This document shows, in pieces, positions 56,734-64,000 of a stretch of DNA of 64,000 nucleotides. The notes below the pieces were generated by a model. It was not told where the DNA came from. It made no database searches and saw only the letters and a program-made list of their open reading frames with translations. The position numbers and the translations under genes are program-made. Position 1 is the first letter of the stretch, and the number at the start of each line of letters is the position of its first letter. The stretch is from Diphasiastrum complanatum. Taxonomy: Eukaryota; Streptophyta; Lycopodiopsida; Lycopodiales; Lycopodiaceae. Location: NCBI GenBank assembly GCA_029204225.1, contig CM055106.1, positions 37,117,946 through 37,181,945 of the forward strand, given 5' to 3'.

Positions 56734-57595
56734 TGATAAATTTTACAGTTTTTAGGACAATAATGATTGTACTTTACAATCATAGAGAGTTATTGGTTGC
56801 TTAATCAATGAATCTATCAAGTTCTACACATTAGATCTTGATCTAGATTCACTACACTTGGATTTAAGCAAGAGCAATGGATCAACACATCATTTTTTAG
56901 TGAGAGCGGCTTCACACGTGTGGAGTACTGTCCACTGTACGGCCTGCACCTGAAACAACAAGTACAATGATACTAGATAGCAATCATGCATAAAAATCAC
57001 AAGACAAATGACTAGAAATCTCACAAAAGTGTAGAGTGCAAAAGTCTCATCAATTTTCTTAGCAAAATGATGATACTTTTATGGATCAAGTACATCCATG
57101 AGTCTGGTACAGTCCAGCAGGACTTCACACGTGTGAAGAGTGCCACATCACTCATATCTATCCATTTGATCCATCCTTGATCCTTATCCAATAGTTGACC
57201 TTCTAGAATATGACTAAAATCCAAAAAGCTAGTCTCCTAGAATATAGGAATATTCCCTACAAAATAGGATCTAAGGAAAATGGTCAACTCTTATCTTCTA
57301 GTACTCTATACACACATGTGAACATCCACGTGCCATGTGGGAGCATTTACTCATGCACATGCAAGGAAAAGCTAATTTGTAGGTGACTAGTCAACTTGAC
57401 TAAAAACTAGTCATTTCATGTTCACACTAACTAGAATGATACAAAATCAATTTGGATATATACAAACATGAAAAGTACATCCTTTCACACATGGGAACAT
57501 GCTCCACACGTGTGAAATCATATCATCAACATATTCTAATGTTTGATCAATATTTACATGAACCAATGTCAAGTGAGAAGTGACAATTTTCAACA
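56734..57595 (-). repeat. 3' LTR of the young Copia
   Basis: 862 bp. CACACGTGTG palindromes at 56913-56922, 57126-57135 and 57505-57514. Variants are CACACATGTG at 57311-57320, CACGTG at 57328-57333 and CACACATGGG at 57486-57495. Differences from the 5' LTR are at 57122 (A/C), 57330 (G/T) and 57486 (C/T). Confidence 0.95.
57454..57463 (-). promoter_or_regulatory. Candidate TATA box in the LTR
   Basis: Minus-strand GTATATATCC lies about 130 bases into the LTR, with two G-box-like palindromes (57505-57514, 57486-57495) just upstream in the sense direction. An identical copy is in the 5' LTR at 62905-62914. Assigned from position and sequence only. Confidence 0.35.
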
Positions 57596-57606
57596 CTCCT
57601 CCTCAC
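57596..57606 (-). other. Polypurine tract
   Basis: Minus-strand GTGAGGAGGAG directly before the 3' LTR start TGTTG. Only two bases separate it from the gag-pol stop codon at 57609-57611. This is the primer for plus-strand DNA synthesis. Confidence 0.9.
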
Positions 57607-57608
57607 TT

Positions 57609-60600
57609 CTAACTTGGCAAATCTAGTGTACATCTATCTACAATTCCAAGAGCATATCTTAACTTAAAAAATGGATCTTTGGACAATGGTTTGGTTAAGA
57701 TATCAGCTATGCATTCGGATGATGGTACATGATGTAGTTGCACTTCCTTGGATTGTACCTTCTCCCTCACAAAGTGGTGAGCTATCTCAATATGCTTTGT
57801 TCTAGCATGGAAGATAGGATTTGAAGCAATTTGTTGAGAAGCTTGATTGTCACAAAATATGTAAGGGATCTCCTCGGCCTCTAGCACATGTAGTTCCATC
57901 AAGAGTCTTCTTAGCCATAAGAGCTCTTTGGTTGTTGAAGTCAATGCCTTGTACTCGGCTTCACAAGAAGATAGTGAGATTGTATCTTGCTTTTTGGAAA
58001 GCCAAGATATCACTCCTCCACAAAGAAATGTTGCAAATGCACTAATGGACTTCCTATCCATCTTGTCACCTGCAAAATCTGAATCCGAGTAGGCTCTCAA
58101 GTGCAAGTTAGATCCTTCATAAAGTATACCAAAAAATCTAGTACTAGAAACATATCTAAGTACTCTCTTGGCACTTTTCCAATGATGAATTAAAGGAGCT
58201 TGCATACTTTGACTCAACTTGCTTACACAAAAACTTAAGTCAGGTCTAGTGATGGTTAAATAGATTAGAGAGCCTATAAGCTTCCTAAAGAGAGTGATGT
58301 CCTCAAAGGATGCTTCATCACCTTCATTAGTTGCTTTCACAACATGCTCCATAGGGGTGTCAATCCCCTTACAATCTTTCATACCAAATCTTTCAAGAAT
58401 GGAAGTAGCATACTTAGATTGACTTATGAAAGTACAATTGCTACTTCTAGACACTTCTATCCCAAGTATAAACTTTAGGAAGCCTAGATCTACCATCTTG
58501 AACTCACTAGATAAGTCAACTTTTACTTTGCCTATGCCATCATCATCATTTCCTGTCATAATGATGTCATCAACATAAAGAACCAAAATGATGATCTTTC
58601 CTTCATTACATTTGAAATATAAAGAAGGTTCATAAGCACTTAGTACAAAGCCAAGGGAATAGAGAAAATCATGCAACCTAGAGTACCAAGCTCTAGGTGC
58701 TTGCTTCAAGCCATATAGGCTCTTCCTTAAGTAGCACACCTTTTGCTCCTCACCAATCTTGATGAAGCCCTCGGGTTGCATCATGTAGATTTCCTCTTCT
58801 AAGAAGCCATTCAAGAAGGCATTTGTCACATCCATTTGGTAGAGATCCCATTTGAACAAAGTAGCAATGCAAATGATTAATCTAATAGTTACAAGCTTAG
58901 CTACAGGTGCAAATGTTTCTTCATAATCCAATCCTTTTATTTGAAGAAATCCCTTAGCAACAAGCCTAGCTTTGTATTTACTAATAGATCCATCTTGATT
59001 GTACTTAATTCTATAAATCCACTTACATGCAAGTGGTTTCTTTCCTCTTGGAAGATTTACAAGATTCCAAGTATGATTTTCTTCTAATGCATCATACTCT
59101 ACTTGCATTGCATCTCTCCAAACTTTAGATTTACATGCTTCTTCAAAAGATGATGGTTCTTCAATCAATGTAGCTAAAAAAGAGTAAGAGGTAGAAGATG
59201 TAGAGCCTTCCTTTTGCTTTCCCTTGTCCACATAGGTAAGCCTTGAGGGCTCGGCCTTGCTCCTTGATGATCTTCTTGGCCCCTTTTGACTTGGATCCAA
59301 ATCTCCATCCTCGGGTTTGTCATGATCCTCCTCGGGTTTGTCAAGATCCTCCTCGGATTTGTCAAGATCTTCAATGCACAATGGGTTAGATCCATTTGAC
59401 AAGCTCTTAGCAAATTGTGACTCATCAAAAAGTACATCCTTGCTTACCTTTACTTTCTTGGATGTAGGATCATATATCCTATATCCCTTGCTATTTTCTC
59501 CATAGCCAACAAAGATTCCTTTGAAGGAGGTAGCATCTTCTTTCCTTCTAGTCTCCAAAGGAATGTGTACATAACAAGTACATCCAAAGATCTTAAAATA
59601 TTTTACATTGGGTTTCTTATCAAACAAGGCTTGATAAGGTGAGATCCCATCTATAGCACTACTAGGAAGTCTATTACACAAATAATTAGCACATGTTATG
59701 GCTTCTCCCCAAAATGAGATGGGAAGTGATGCATCAAGCCTCAAGGACTTTGCACACTCACATAGACTCCTATTTTTCCTCTCGGCCACCCCATTTTGTT
59801 GAGGGGTGTAGGAACAAGTGTATTGTAACTTAATACCATTGATCTCACAAAAGTCTTTCATTTTATTGGAGGTGTACTCTCCTCCATTATCACATCTTAG
59901 TGCTTTGATAGAAGTACTAAGTTGTTTCTCTACTAGAGACTTGAACTTAATGAAAGCTTCATAAACAAGATTTTTCTTTGATAGTAACTCAATCCATGTG
60001 AATCTAGTACAATCATCTATAAAAGTTACATACATCAAGGCACCTCCATTACTTGCATGTGAAAAACTATGTACATCAGAATGTATGAGATCCAAGGGAG
60101 AGAGAGATCTTGATGAAGATTTCTTGTAAGAAGATTTGTGTGACTTTGCAAGGCCACATGCCTCACACATTTTTCCACACTTCTTGAAAGCTCTTGGTAG
60201 GCCGAGAGCTAGTTCCTTGCTTGCCATTGACTCCATAGATTGAAGATTAGGATGGCCTAATCTCTTATGCCAAAGCTCCACTTGAGTTAGCTCCTCCCTA
60301 GCCAAGTTCACACTTTCACTTGCAACATTAGCATCCAACTTGAAAAGTCTACCTTGCTTAATGCCACTAGCTATGCACTTATCATTTTTCAAGATGGAAC
60401 AAACTCCATTCTTGAAATGTACATCTAGTCCATTGTCCATTAATTGTCCTACACTAAGCAAGTTTCTTGAAATGGTAGGAACATACAAAACATTATCTAG
60501 ATCTATCCTTTTAGATGTGCCTAAACAAAGAGGTATAGATCCTATGCCATCTATCTTGCATGCTTGATCACTAGCAGTGTATATTGACTTCTTAGAGTCA

Positions 60601-61589
60601 TTACAAGATAGAAGAGTAGAAAAATAATGCTTGTTAAAGGACATGTGGGAACTAGCCCCACTATCTATCCACCATGTGTCTTGACTTGAAGTTGGTGTAG
60701 ATGCAACCATTAAGGATGTGTTGAATCCATCCTCATATTCTTCCTCTTGAGCAATGTTCCCTTGATCTCCTTTGGCTTGTTGATTCTTCTTCAAGTAGCA
60801 TTCTGAGGCAAAGTGTCCTTTCTTTCCACAAAAGAAACACTTTAGTTTTGCCTTGTTCTTCACTTTGCCTTTGGAGGTAGATCCTCCATTCTTCATCTCG
60901 GCCTCCTTGCCTTGATTTTTCTTGAATGGATTTTGCTTTTTCTTGCCTTTAGATGTAAAGTTAGCTTTCTCCTCTCCTCCATTAAGTGACATGCTATCCA
61001 TTCTTGTCTTGAGGTGTAGAAGCCTACTCTCCTCGGCCACAAGAACATTGTGCAACTTTTCAATGGATGGAAGAGAGTCTTGAATGGCAAATGATTGGAC
61101 TAAGTTGGTAAACTCATCACTTAGACCATTCAAAATGATTTGTACTAGTTCTTGATCTTGGATCTTCTCTCCTATTGCACTTAACTCCTTGTTAAGAGAT
61201 TTGATCCTAAGAACATACTCTTGTCCACTCTCTCCACTTCCTTTCATGCTTTGGAAAACTTGATTTCTTAGCATGAGGATTCTTGAAGTATTGTTGGATT
61301 CATAAATGCTCTTTAATGAATCCCAAGCCTCTTTGGATGAGGTACAAGAAGACACCTCTTTCAAGAGGTCATTGCATACATTTAACTTTATGCAATGTAG
61401 AGCTAATCTTGCTCTCTTCTTGTATTTGGCTTGTTCTTGGGGAGTTTGAGGCTCTTCCTCTACTCCTTGAACTATGTCATATAGATCATGGATCACTAGG
61501 AGTGATTCCATTCTCACTTTCCAAATGGAATAATTTGTGGAAGTGAGTCTCTCACTTGGTTCCATCAAATATCCACCCATGGATGACAT
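57609..61589 (-). CDS. Copia gag-pol polyprotein, intact
   Basis: 1326 codons from ATG at 61589 to TAG at 57609-57611, no stop or shift. Order: Gag (residues 1-250, UBN2-like, starting near LTSTNYSIWKVRMESLL); one zinc knuckle CFFCGKKGHFASEC (251-264); protease with WWIDSGASSHM (D309); pre-integrase HHCC (H441, H446, C475, C478); integrase D505, D567, E603 (D-x35-E); a linker rich in Asp/Glu/Lys/Pro (about 738-790) with an imperfect repeat of DLDKSEE/DLDKPEE/DHDKPED; RT with QMDV (D920) and YVDD (1005-1008); and RNase H with D1169, E1210 and D1247, ending TLDLPS. Protease-integrase-RT-RNase H order defines Copia. The protein is made in the cytoplasm, cut by its protease and packages its own RNA. 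Length is normal for the family. The ATG chosen is the first in frame before the conserved Gag start. Confidence 0.96.
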   Translation of the reverse strand: MSSMGGYLMEPSERLTSTNYSIWKVRMESLLVIHDLYDIVQGVEEEPQTPQEQAKYKKRARLALHCIKLNVCNDLLKEVSSCTSSKEAWDSLKSIYESNNTSRILMLRNQVFQSMKGSGESGQEYVLRIKSLNKELSAIGEKIQDQELVQIILNGLSDEFTNLVQSFAIQDSLPSIEKLHNVLVAEESRLLHLKTRMDSMSLNGGEEKANFTSKGKKKQNPFKKNQGKEAEMKNGGSTSKGKVKNKAKLKCFFCGKKGHFASECYLKKNQQAKGDQGNIAQEEEYEDGFNTSLMVASTPTSSQDTWWIDSGASSHMSFNKHYFSTLLSCNDSKKSIYTASDQACKIDGIGSIPLCLGTSKRIDLDNVLYVPTISRNLLSVGQLMDNGLDVHFKNGVCSILKNDKCIASGIKQGRLFKLDANVASESVNLAREELTQVELWHKRLGHPNLQSMESMASKELALGLPRAFKKCGKMCEACGLAKSHKSSYKKSSSRSLSPLDLIHSDVHSFSHASNGGALMYVTFIDDCTRFTWIELLSKKNLVYEAFIKFKSLVEKQLSTSIKALRCDNGGEYTSNKMKDFCEINGIKLQYTCSYTPQQNGVAERKNRSLCECAKSLRLDASLPISFWGEAITCANYLCNRLPSSAIDGISPYQALFDKKPNVKYFKIFGCTCYVHIPLETRRKEDATSFKGIFVGYGENSKGYRIYDPTSKKVKVSKDVLFDESQFAKSLSNGSNPLCIEDLDKSEEDLDKPEEDHDKPEDGDLDPSQKGPRRSSRSKAEPSRLTYVDKGKQKEGSTSSTSYSFLATLIEEPSSFEEACKSKVWRDAMQVEYDALEENHTWNLVNLPRGKKPLACKWIYRIKYNQDGSISKYKARLVAKGFLQIKGLDYEETFAPVAKLVTIRLIICIATLFKWDLYQMDVTNAFLNGFLEEEIYMMQPEGFIKIGEEQKVCYLRKSLYGLKQAPRAWYSRLHDFLYSLGFVLSAYEPSLYFKCNEGKIIILVLYVDDIIMTGNDDDGIGKVKVDLSSEFKMVDLGFLKFILGIEVSRSSNCTFISQSKYATSILERFGMKDCKGIDTPMEHVVKATNEGDEASFEDITLFRKLIGSLIYLTITRPDLSFCVSKLSQSMQAPLIHHWKSAKRVLRYVSSTRFFGILYEGSNLHLRAYSDSDFAGDKMDRKSISAFATFLCGGVISWLSKKQDTISLSSCEAEYKALTSTTKELLWLRRLLMELHVLEAEEIPYIFCDNQASQQIASNPIFHARTKHIEIAHHFVREKVQSKEVQLHHVPSSECIADILTKPLSKDPFFKLRYALGIVDRCTLDLPS

Positions 61590-62172
61590 TTTAGAATGAA
61601 TGCTCTTTTAAAAATCACAAAGATTTTTGAATTTTAAAAGATCTATGAAGTGGCCTAAAGCTTACTAGAATGCCTATAGGCTTGTCTCTATCAAACTAAC
61701 ACACAAGCTTGAATGATACTCAAAGATCTTACCAAAAATTTCTAGCTTTCACTCTCACAAAAAAAATTGCTTTACACTTTTCTTAGAGATTTCACTTCAA
61801 CTAAGGATCTGAACAAATCAGCCTCTTAGATCTGATCTTAGACTCTAAAAAGAAATGCTTCAATGATCCAAAACACTATTTGGTCATAGGCATTAGTTAG
61901 AATGAATCTAGATCAATACTATGCTTCAAAAAGCACCAAAAATGAACTAGTATTGTGATTTTGGGACCAAAAAACACAAAGTAACTTGAATTGAAAGTTG
62001 CTGTACGGTTTCACACGTGTGAAAAGTACATACACAGCCTCCAAGTCGTTTTGATCCAAATGATTACAAGATATCACTCTAGAAGAACTCGCCCTCACTA
62101 GTATTGGCCAAAAAACAAATTTTGCCAATGATCTTTACAAGATTTATGATTCAATGATCACTCTCTTACTTA
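61590..62172 (-). other. 5' leader of the young Copia
   Basis: 583 bases between primer-binding site and ATG, noncoding. A further perfect CACACGTGTG lies at 62012-62021, flanked by GTACGG and AAGTACAT as in the LTR modules. The packaging signal is expected here but cannot be recognised by eye. Confidence 0.7.
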
Positions 62173-62184
62173 GCTCTGATACCA
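62173..62184 (-). other. Primer-binding site of the young Copia
   Basis: Minus-strand TGGTATCAGAGC, complementary to the 3' end of initiator-Met tRNA, with no gap to the LTR end at 62185. Confidence 0.95.
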
Positions 62185-63046
62185 TGATAAATTTTACAGT
62201 TTTTAGGACAATAATGATTGTACTTTACAATCATAGAGAGTTATTGGTTGCTTAATCAATGAATCTATCAAGTTCTACACATTAGATCTTGATCTAGATT
62301 CACTACACTTGGATTTAAGCAAGAGCAATGGATCAACACATCATTTTTTAGTGAGAGCGGCTTCACACGTGTGGAGTACTGTCCACTGTACGGCCTGCAC
62401 CTGAAACAACAAGTACAATGATACTAGATAGCAATCATGCATAAAAATCACAAGACAAATGACTAGAAATCTCACAAAAGTGTAGAGTGCAAAAGTCTCA
62501 TCAATTTTCTTAGCAAAATGATGATACTTTTATGGATCAAGTACATCCATGAGTCTGGTACAGTCCAGCAGGCCTTCACACGTGTGAAGAGTGCCACATC
62601 ACTCATATCTATCCATTTGATCCATCCTTGATCCTTATCCAATAGTTGACCTTCTAGAATATGACTAAAATCCAAAAAGCTAGTCTCCTAGAATATAGGA
62701 ATATTCCCTACAAAATAGGATCTAAGGAAAATGGTCAACTCTTATCTTCTAGTACTCTATACACACATGTGAACATCCACTTGCCATGTGGGAGCATTTA
62801 CTCATGCACATGCAAGGAAAAGCTAATTTGTAGGTGACTAGTCAACTTGACTAAAAACTAGTCATTTCATGTTCACACTAACTAGAATGATACAAAATCA
62901 ATTTGGATATATACAAACATGAAAAGTACATCCTTTTACACATGGGAACATGCTCCACACGTGTGAAATCATATCATCAACATATTCTAATGTTTGATCA
63001 ATATTTACATGAACCAATGTCAAGTGAGAAGTGACAATTTTCAACA
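62185..63046 (-). repeat. 5' LTR of the young Copia
   Basis: 862 bp, 859 identical to 56734-57595 by eye. It lacks the CACGTG present at 57328 (CACTTG here, at 62779-62784) and has TACACATGGG in place of CACACATGGG at 62937. It should hold the promoter for the element RNA. Confidence 0.95.
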
Positions 63047-64000
63047 GTTGGATTGAAACGGTGCCTATCCCCTTGATCTTGCACACCTCACCATTTGCTT
63101 GTGAAACAGATGTTCCATTATCCAACACCTTCAAACTACTGAACCAATTCTTGTTACATGTCATGTGTCTTGTGGCTCCTGAGTCAATATACCATGCTTG
63201 ATCATCTTGATTAGATGACAATGCAGATATGAAGATGCTAAAGTCTTCAATCTCACCCTCATCGACAATGTTACCTACTTCTTTTGGTTTCCCCTTGTCT
63301 TGTTCCGCCAGGAATTTGCGACATTCACTCTTCCAATGGCCCTTTTTACCACAATGGAAGCACTTGCCTTTCTTCTTAGTTTTACTAGAAGATCCCTCAT
63401 CCTCCTGAGACTTGGCAAATTGCTGCTTAGACTTCTTCTTGCCCTTGCCCTTGCCTTGTTTTTGGCGTGTCGCAAGTGCCTGATCGTCAATATTTTGACG
63501 TCTAGTTTTCACCATTTCTCGTCGTTGCTCTTCCTGCATCAAGATTCCTGTGAGCTCGTCAAAGTTTGGCAATCTTTCTCTTGATGCTATTCCGCTCACA
63601 AACATCTGATAGGGTTCTGCAATGCCGCACAATGCATTGTGCACTAGCGCCACATCACGTATGCGCTCACCAATAGAATGCAGTTCATCTCTCATTGTCT
63701 TGATTATGGTCATGTACGTCTGAATGTGTTCTCCTTGTTCCATGCGGGCACTATTCAACTTTGACTTCAGAAACATGGTTCTTGACGGATTTGACGTCTC
63801 GAACTGCTCCTTTAGCACATCCCATGCCTGTCTAGGTGTAATAGCATCTCAAATGTGGGTAATGATGTGATCCTTCACTGACAAGTTAATGAAGGTCAAA
63901 GCTTTCCTCATCTTTTTGTCGAACACTTTGATGTCTGTTTCATTTGGCGGCCTTCTCTCATCACCTGTGATGACTTCCCACACGTCTATCTCCAGCAGTA
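63047..64000 (-). pseudogene. Older Copia gag and protease start
   Basis: Minus strand. Reading in from the right edge: KVFDKKMRKALTFINLSVKD (about 63880-63940), a TGA at 63849-63851, then AWDVLKEQFETSNPSRTMFL, MEQGEHIQTYMTIIKTMRDE and RLPNFDELTGILMQEEQRRE. A Lys/Gln-rich basic part is followed by the zinc knuckle CFHCGKKGHWKSEC (about 63320-63362) and the protease core WYIDSGATRHMTC (about 63160-63198). The frame reaches GIGTVSIQ at the insertion point. The TGA is a likely CGA to TGA change. Gag start and 5' LTR lie outside the window. The ORF that seems to run on to 62898 does so through the young element's LTR and is not natural. Confidence 0.88.

Larger units (their letters stand above)
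56734..63046 (-). mobile_element. Young, apparently complete Ty1/Copia retrotransposon
   Basis: 6313 bp with two 862-bp LTRs (56734-57595 and 62185-63046) that start TGTTGAAAATTG and end TTTATCA on the coding (minus) strand. I count 3 differences between the LTRs. A Met-tRNA primer-binding site touches the 5' LTR (62173-62184), a polypurine tract touches the 3' LTR, and between them lies one uninterrupted gag-pol ORF. It is inserted in an older Copia element. The flanks share CAAC (4 bases). If the first T of the LTR was lost the duplication would be CAACT (5 bases), the usual Copia size. It looks competent in sequence; activity is not shown. Confidence 0.95.
53270..64000 (-). mobile_element. 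Older Copia element, split by the young insertion
   Basis: Its gag and protease lie at 63047-64000 (running off the window) and its integrase, RT and RNase H at 53657-56733. The two halves rejoin in the same reading frame within the protease to pre-integrase region once 56734-63046 and one copy of the 4-base duplication are removed. The element has stops and frameshifts, so it was already old or has decayed since. Confidence 0.85.

Noticed and set aside
57021-57224. 67-codon ORF present identically at 62472-62675
   Set aside because: Duplicated only because it lies in both LTRs. No start context or family match.
62898-63818. 306-codon minus-strand ORF that continues past 63047
   Set aside because: Its last part runs through the LTR of the inserted young element. 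Only 63047-63818 belongs to the older gag-protease.

Overview
This is a nuclear chromosome segment from a plant with a large, retrotransposon-filled genome. I see no intact cellular gene, rRNA or tRNA. Almost everything recognisable is a transposable element at some stage of decay: at least seven Ty1/Copia copies, three or more Ty3/Gypsy pieces and a hAT transposase fragment, plus two unusual broken genes and many satellites and microsatellites. Primer-binding sites complementary to initiator-Met tRNA (Copia) or resembling the tRNA-Asp type (Gypsy) are plant-typical. The species cannot be named. The ParB-like/methyltransferase remnant and the DUF7869-like remnant make me lean weakly to a non-flowering vascular plant such as a fern or gymnosperm.

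Layout. 0-5.2 kb: a GC-rich 65-bp tandem repeat, a broken ParB-like plus DNA-methyltransferase gene (minus strand), a hAT fragment and satellites. 5.2-12.6 kb: a decayed but nearly full-length Gypsy element whose polyprotein carries two retropepsin-like domains in tandem. 12.6-19.2 kb: shards of Copia and Gypsy elements. 19.2-21.1 kb: a dispersed repeat with a very long (GA)n, found again at 45.9-47.3 kb partly inverted and partly direct. 21.1-35.6 kb: mostly Copia copies, several with clean internal deletions. 36.6-38.7 kb: a DUF7869-like pseudogene. 38.9-41.1 kb: a repeat-dense island (TTAGCCC minisatellite, AT/GA microsatellites, GGTACC palindromes, a long-TIR element, 85-bp and GTGAGAG repeats). 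41.1-45.0 kb: a run of plus-strand broken ORFs that match nothing I know. 45.0-53.3 kb: an LTR remnant, the second copy of the 19-21 kb repeat, about 4 kb of unrecognised AT-rich DNA, a tandem array of hairpin-forming units and a gag-like ORF with unusual zinc knuckles.

53.3-64.0 kb is the clearest part. An older Copia element (minus strand) is interrupted by a young, apparently complete Copia element at 56734-63046. The young element has two 862-bp LTRs that differ at 3 positions, a primer-binding site, a polypurine tract and one uninterrupted 1326-codon gag-pol ORF with all catalytic motifs. It is the only element here that looks able to make a full polyprotein. Its LTRs are studded with G-box-like CACACGTGTG palindromes that recur in diverged LTR remnants elsewhere in the window.
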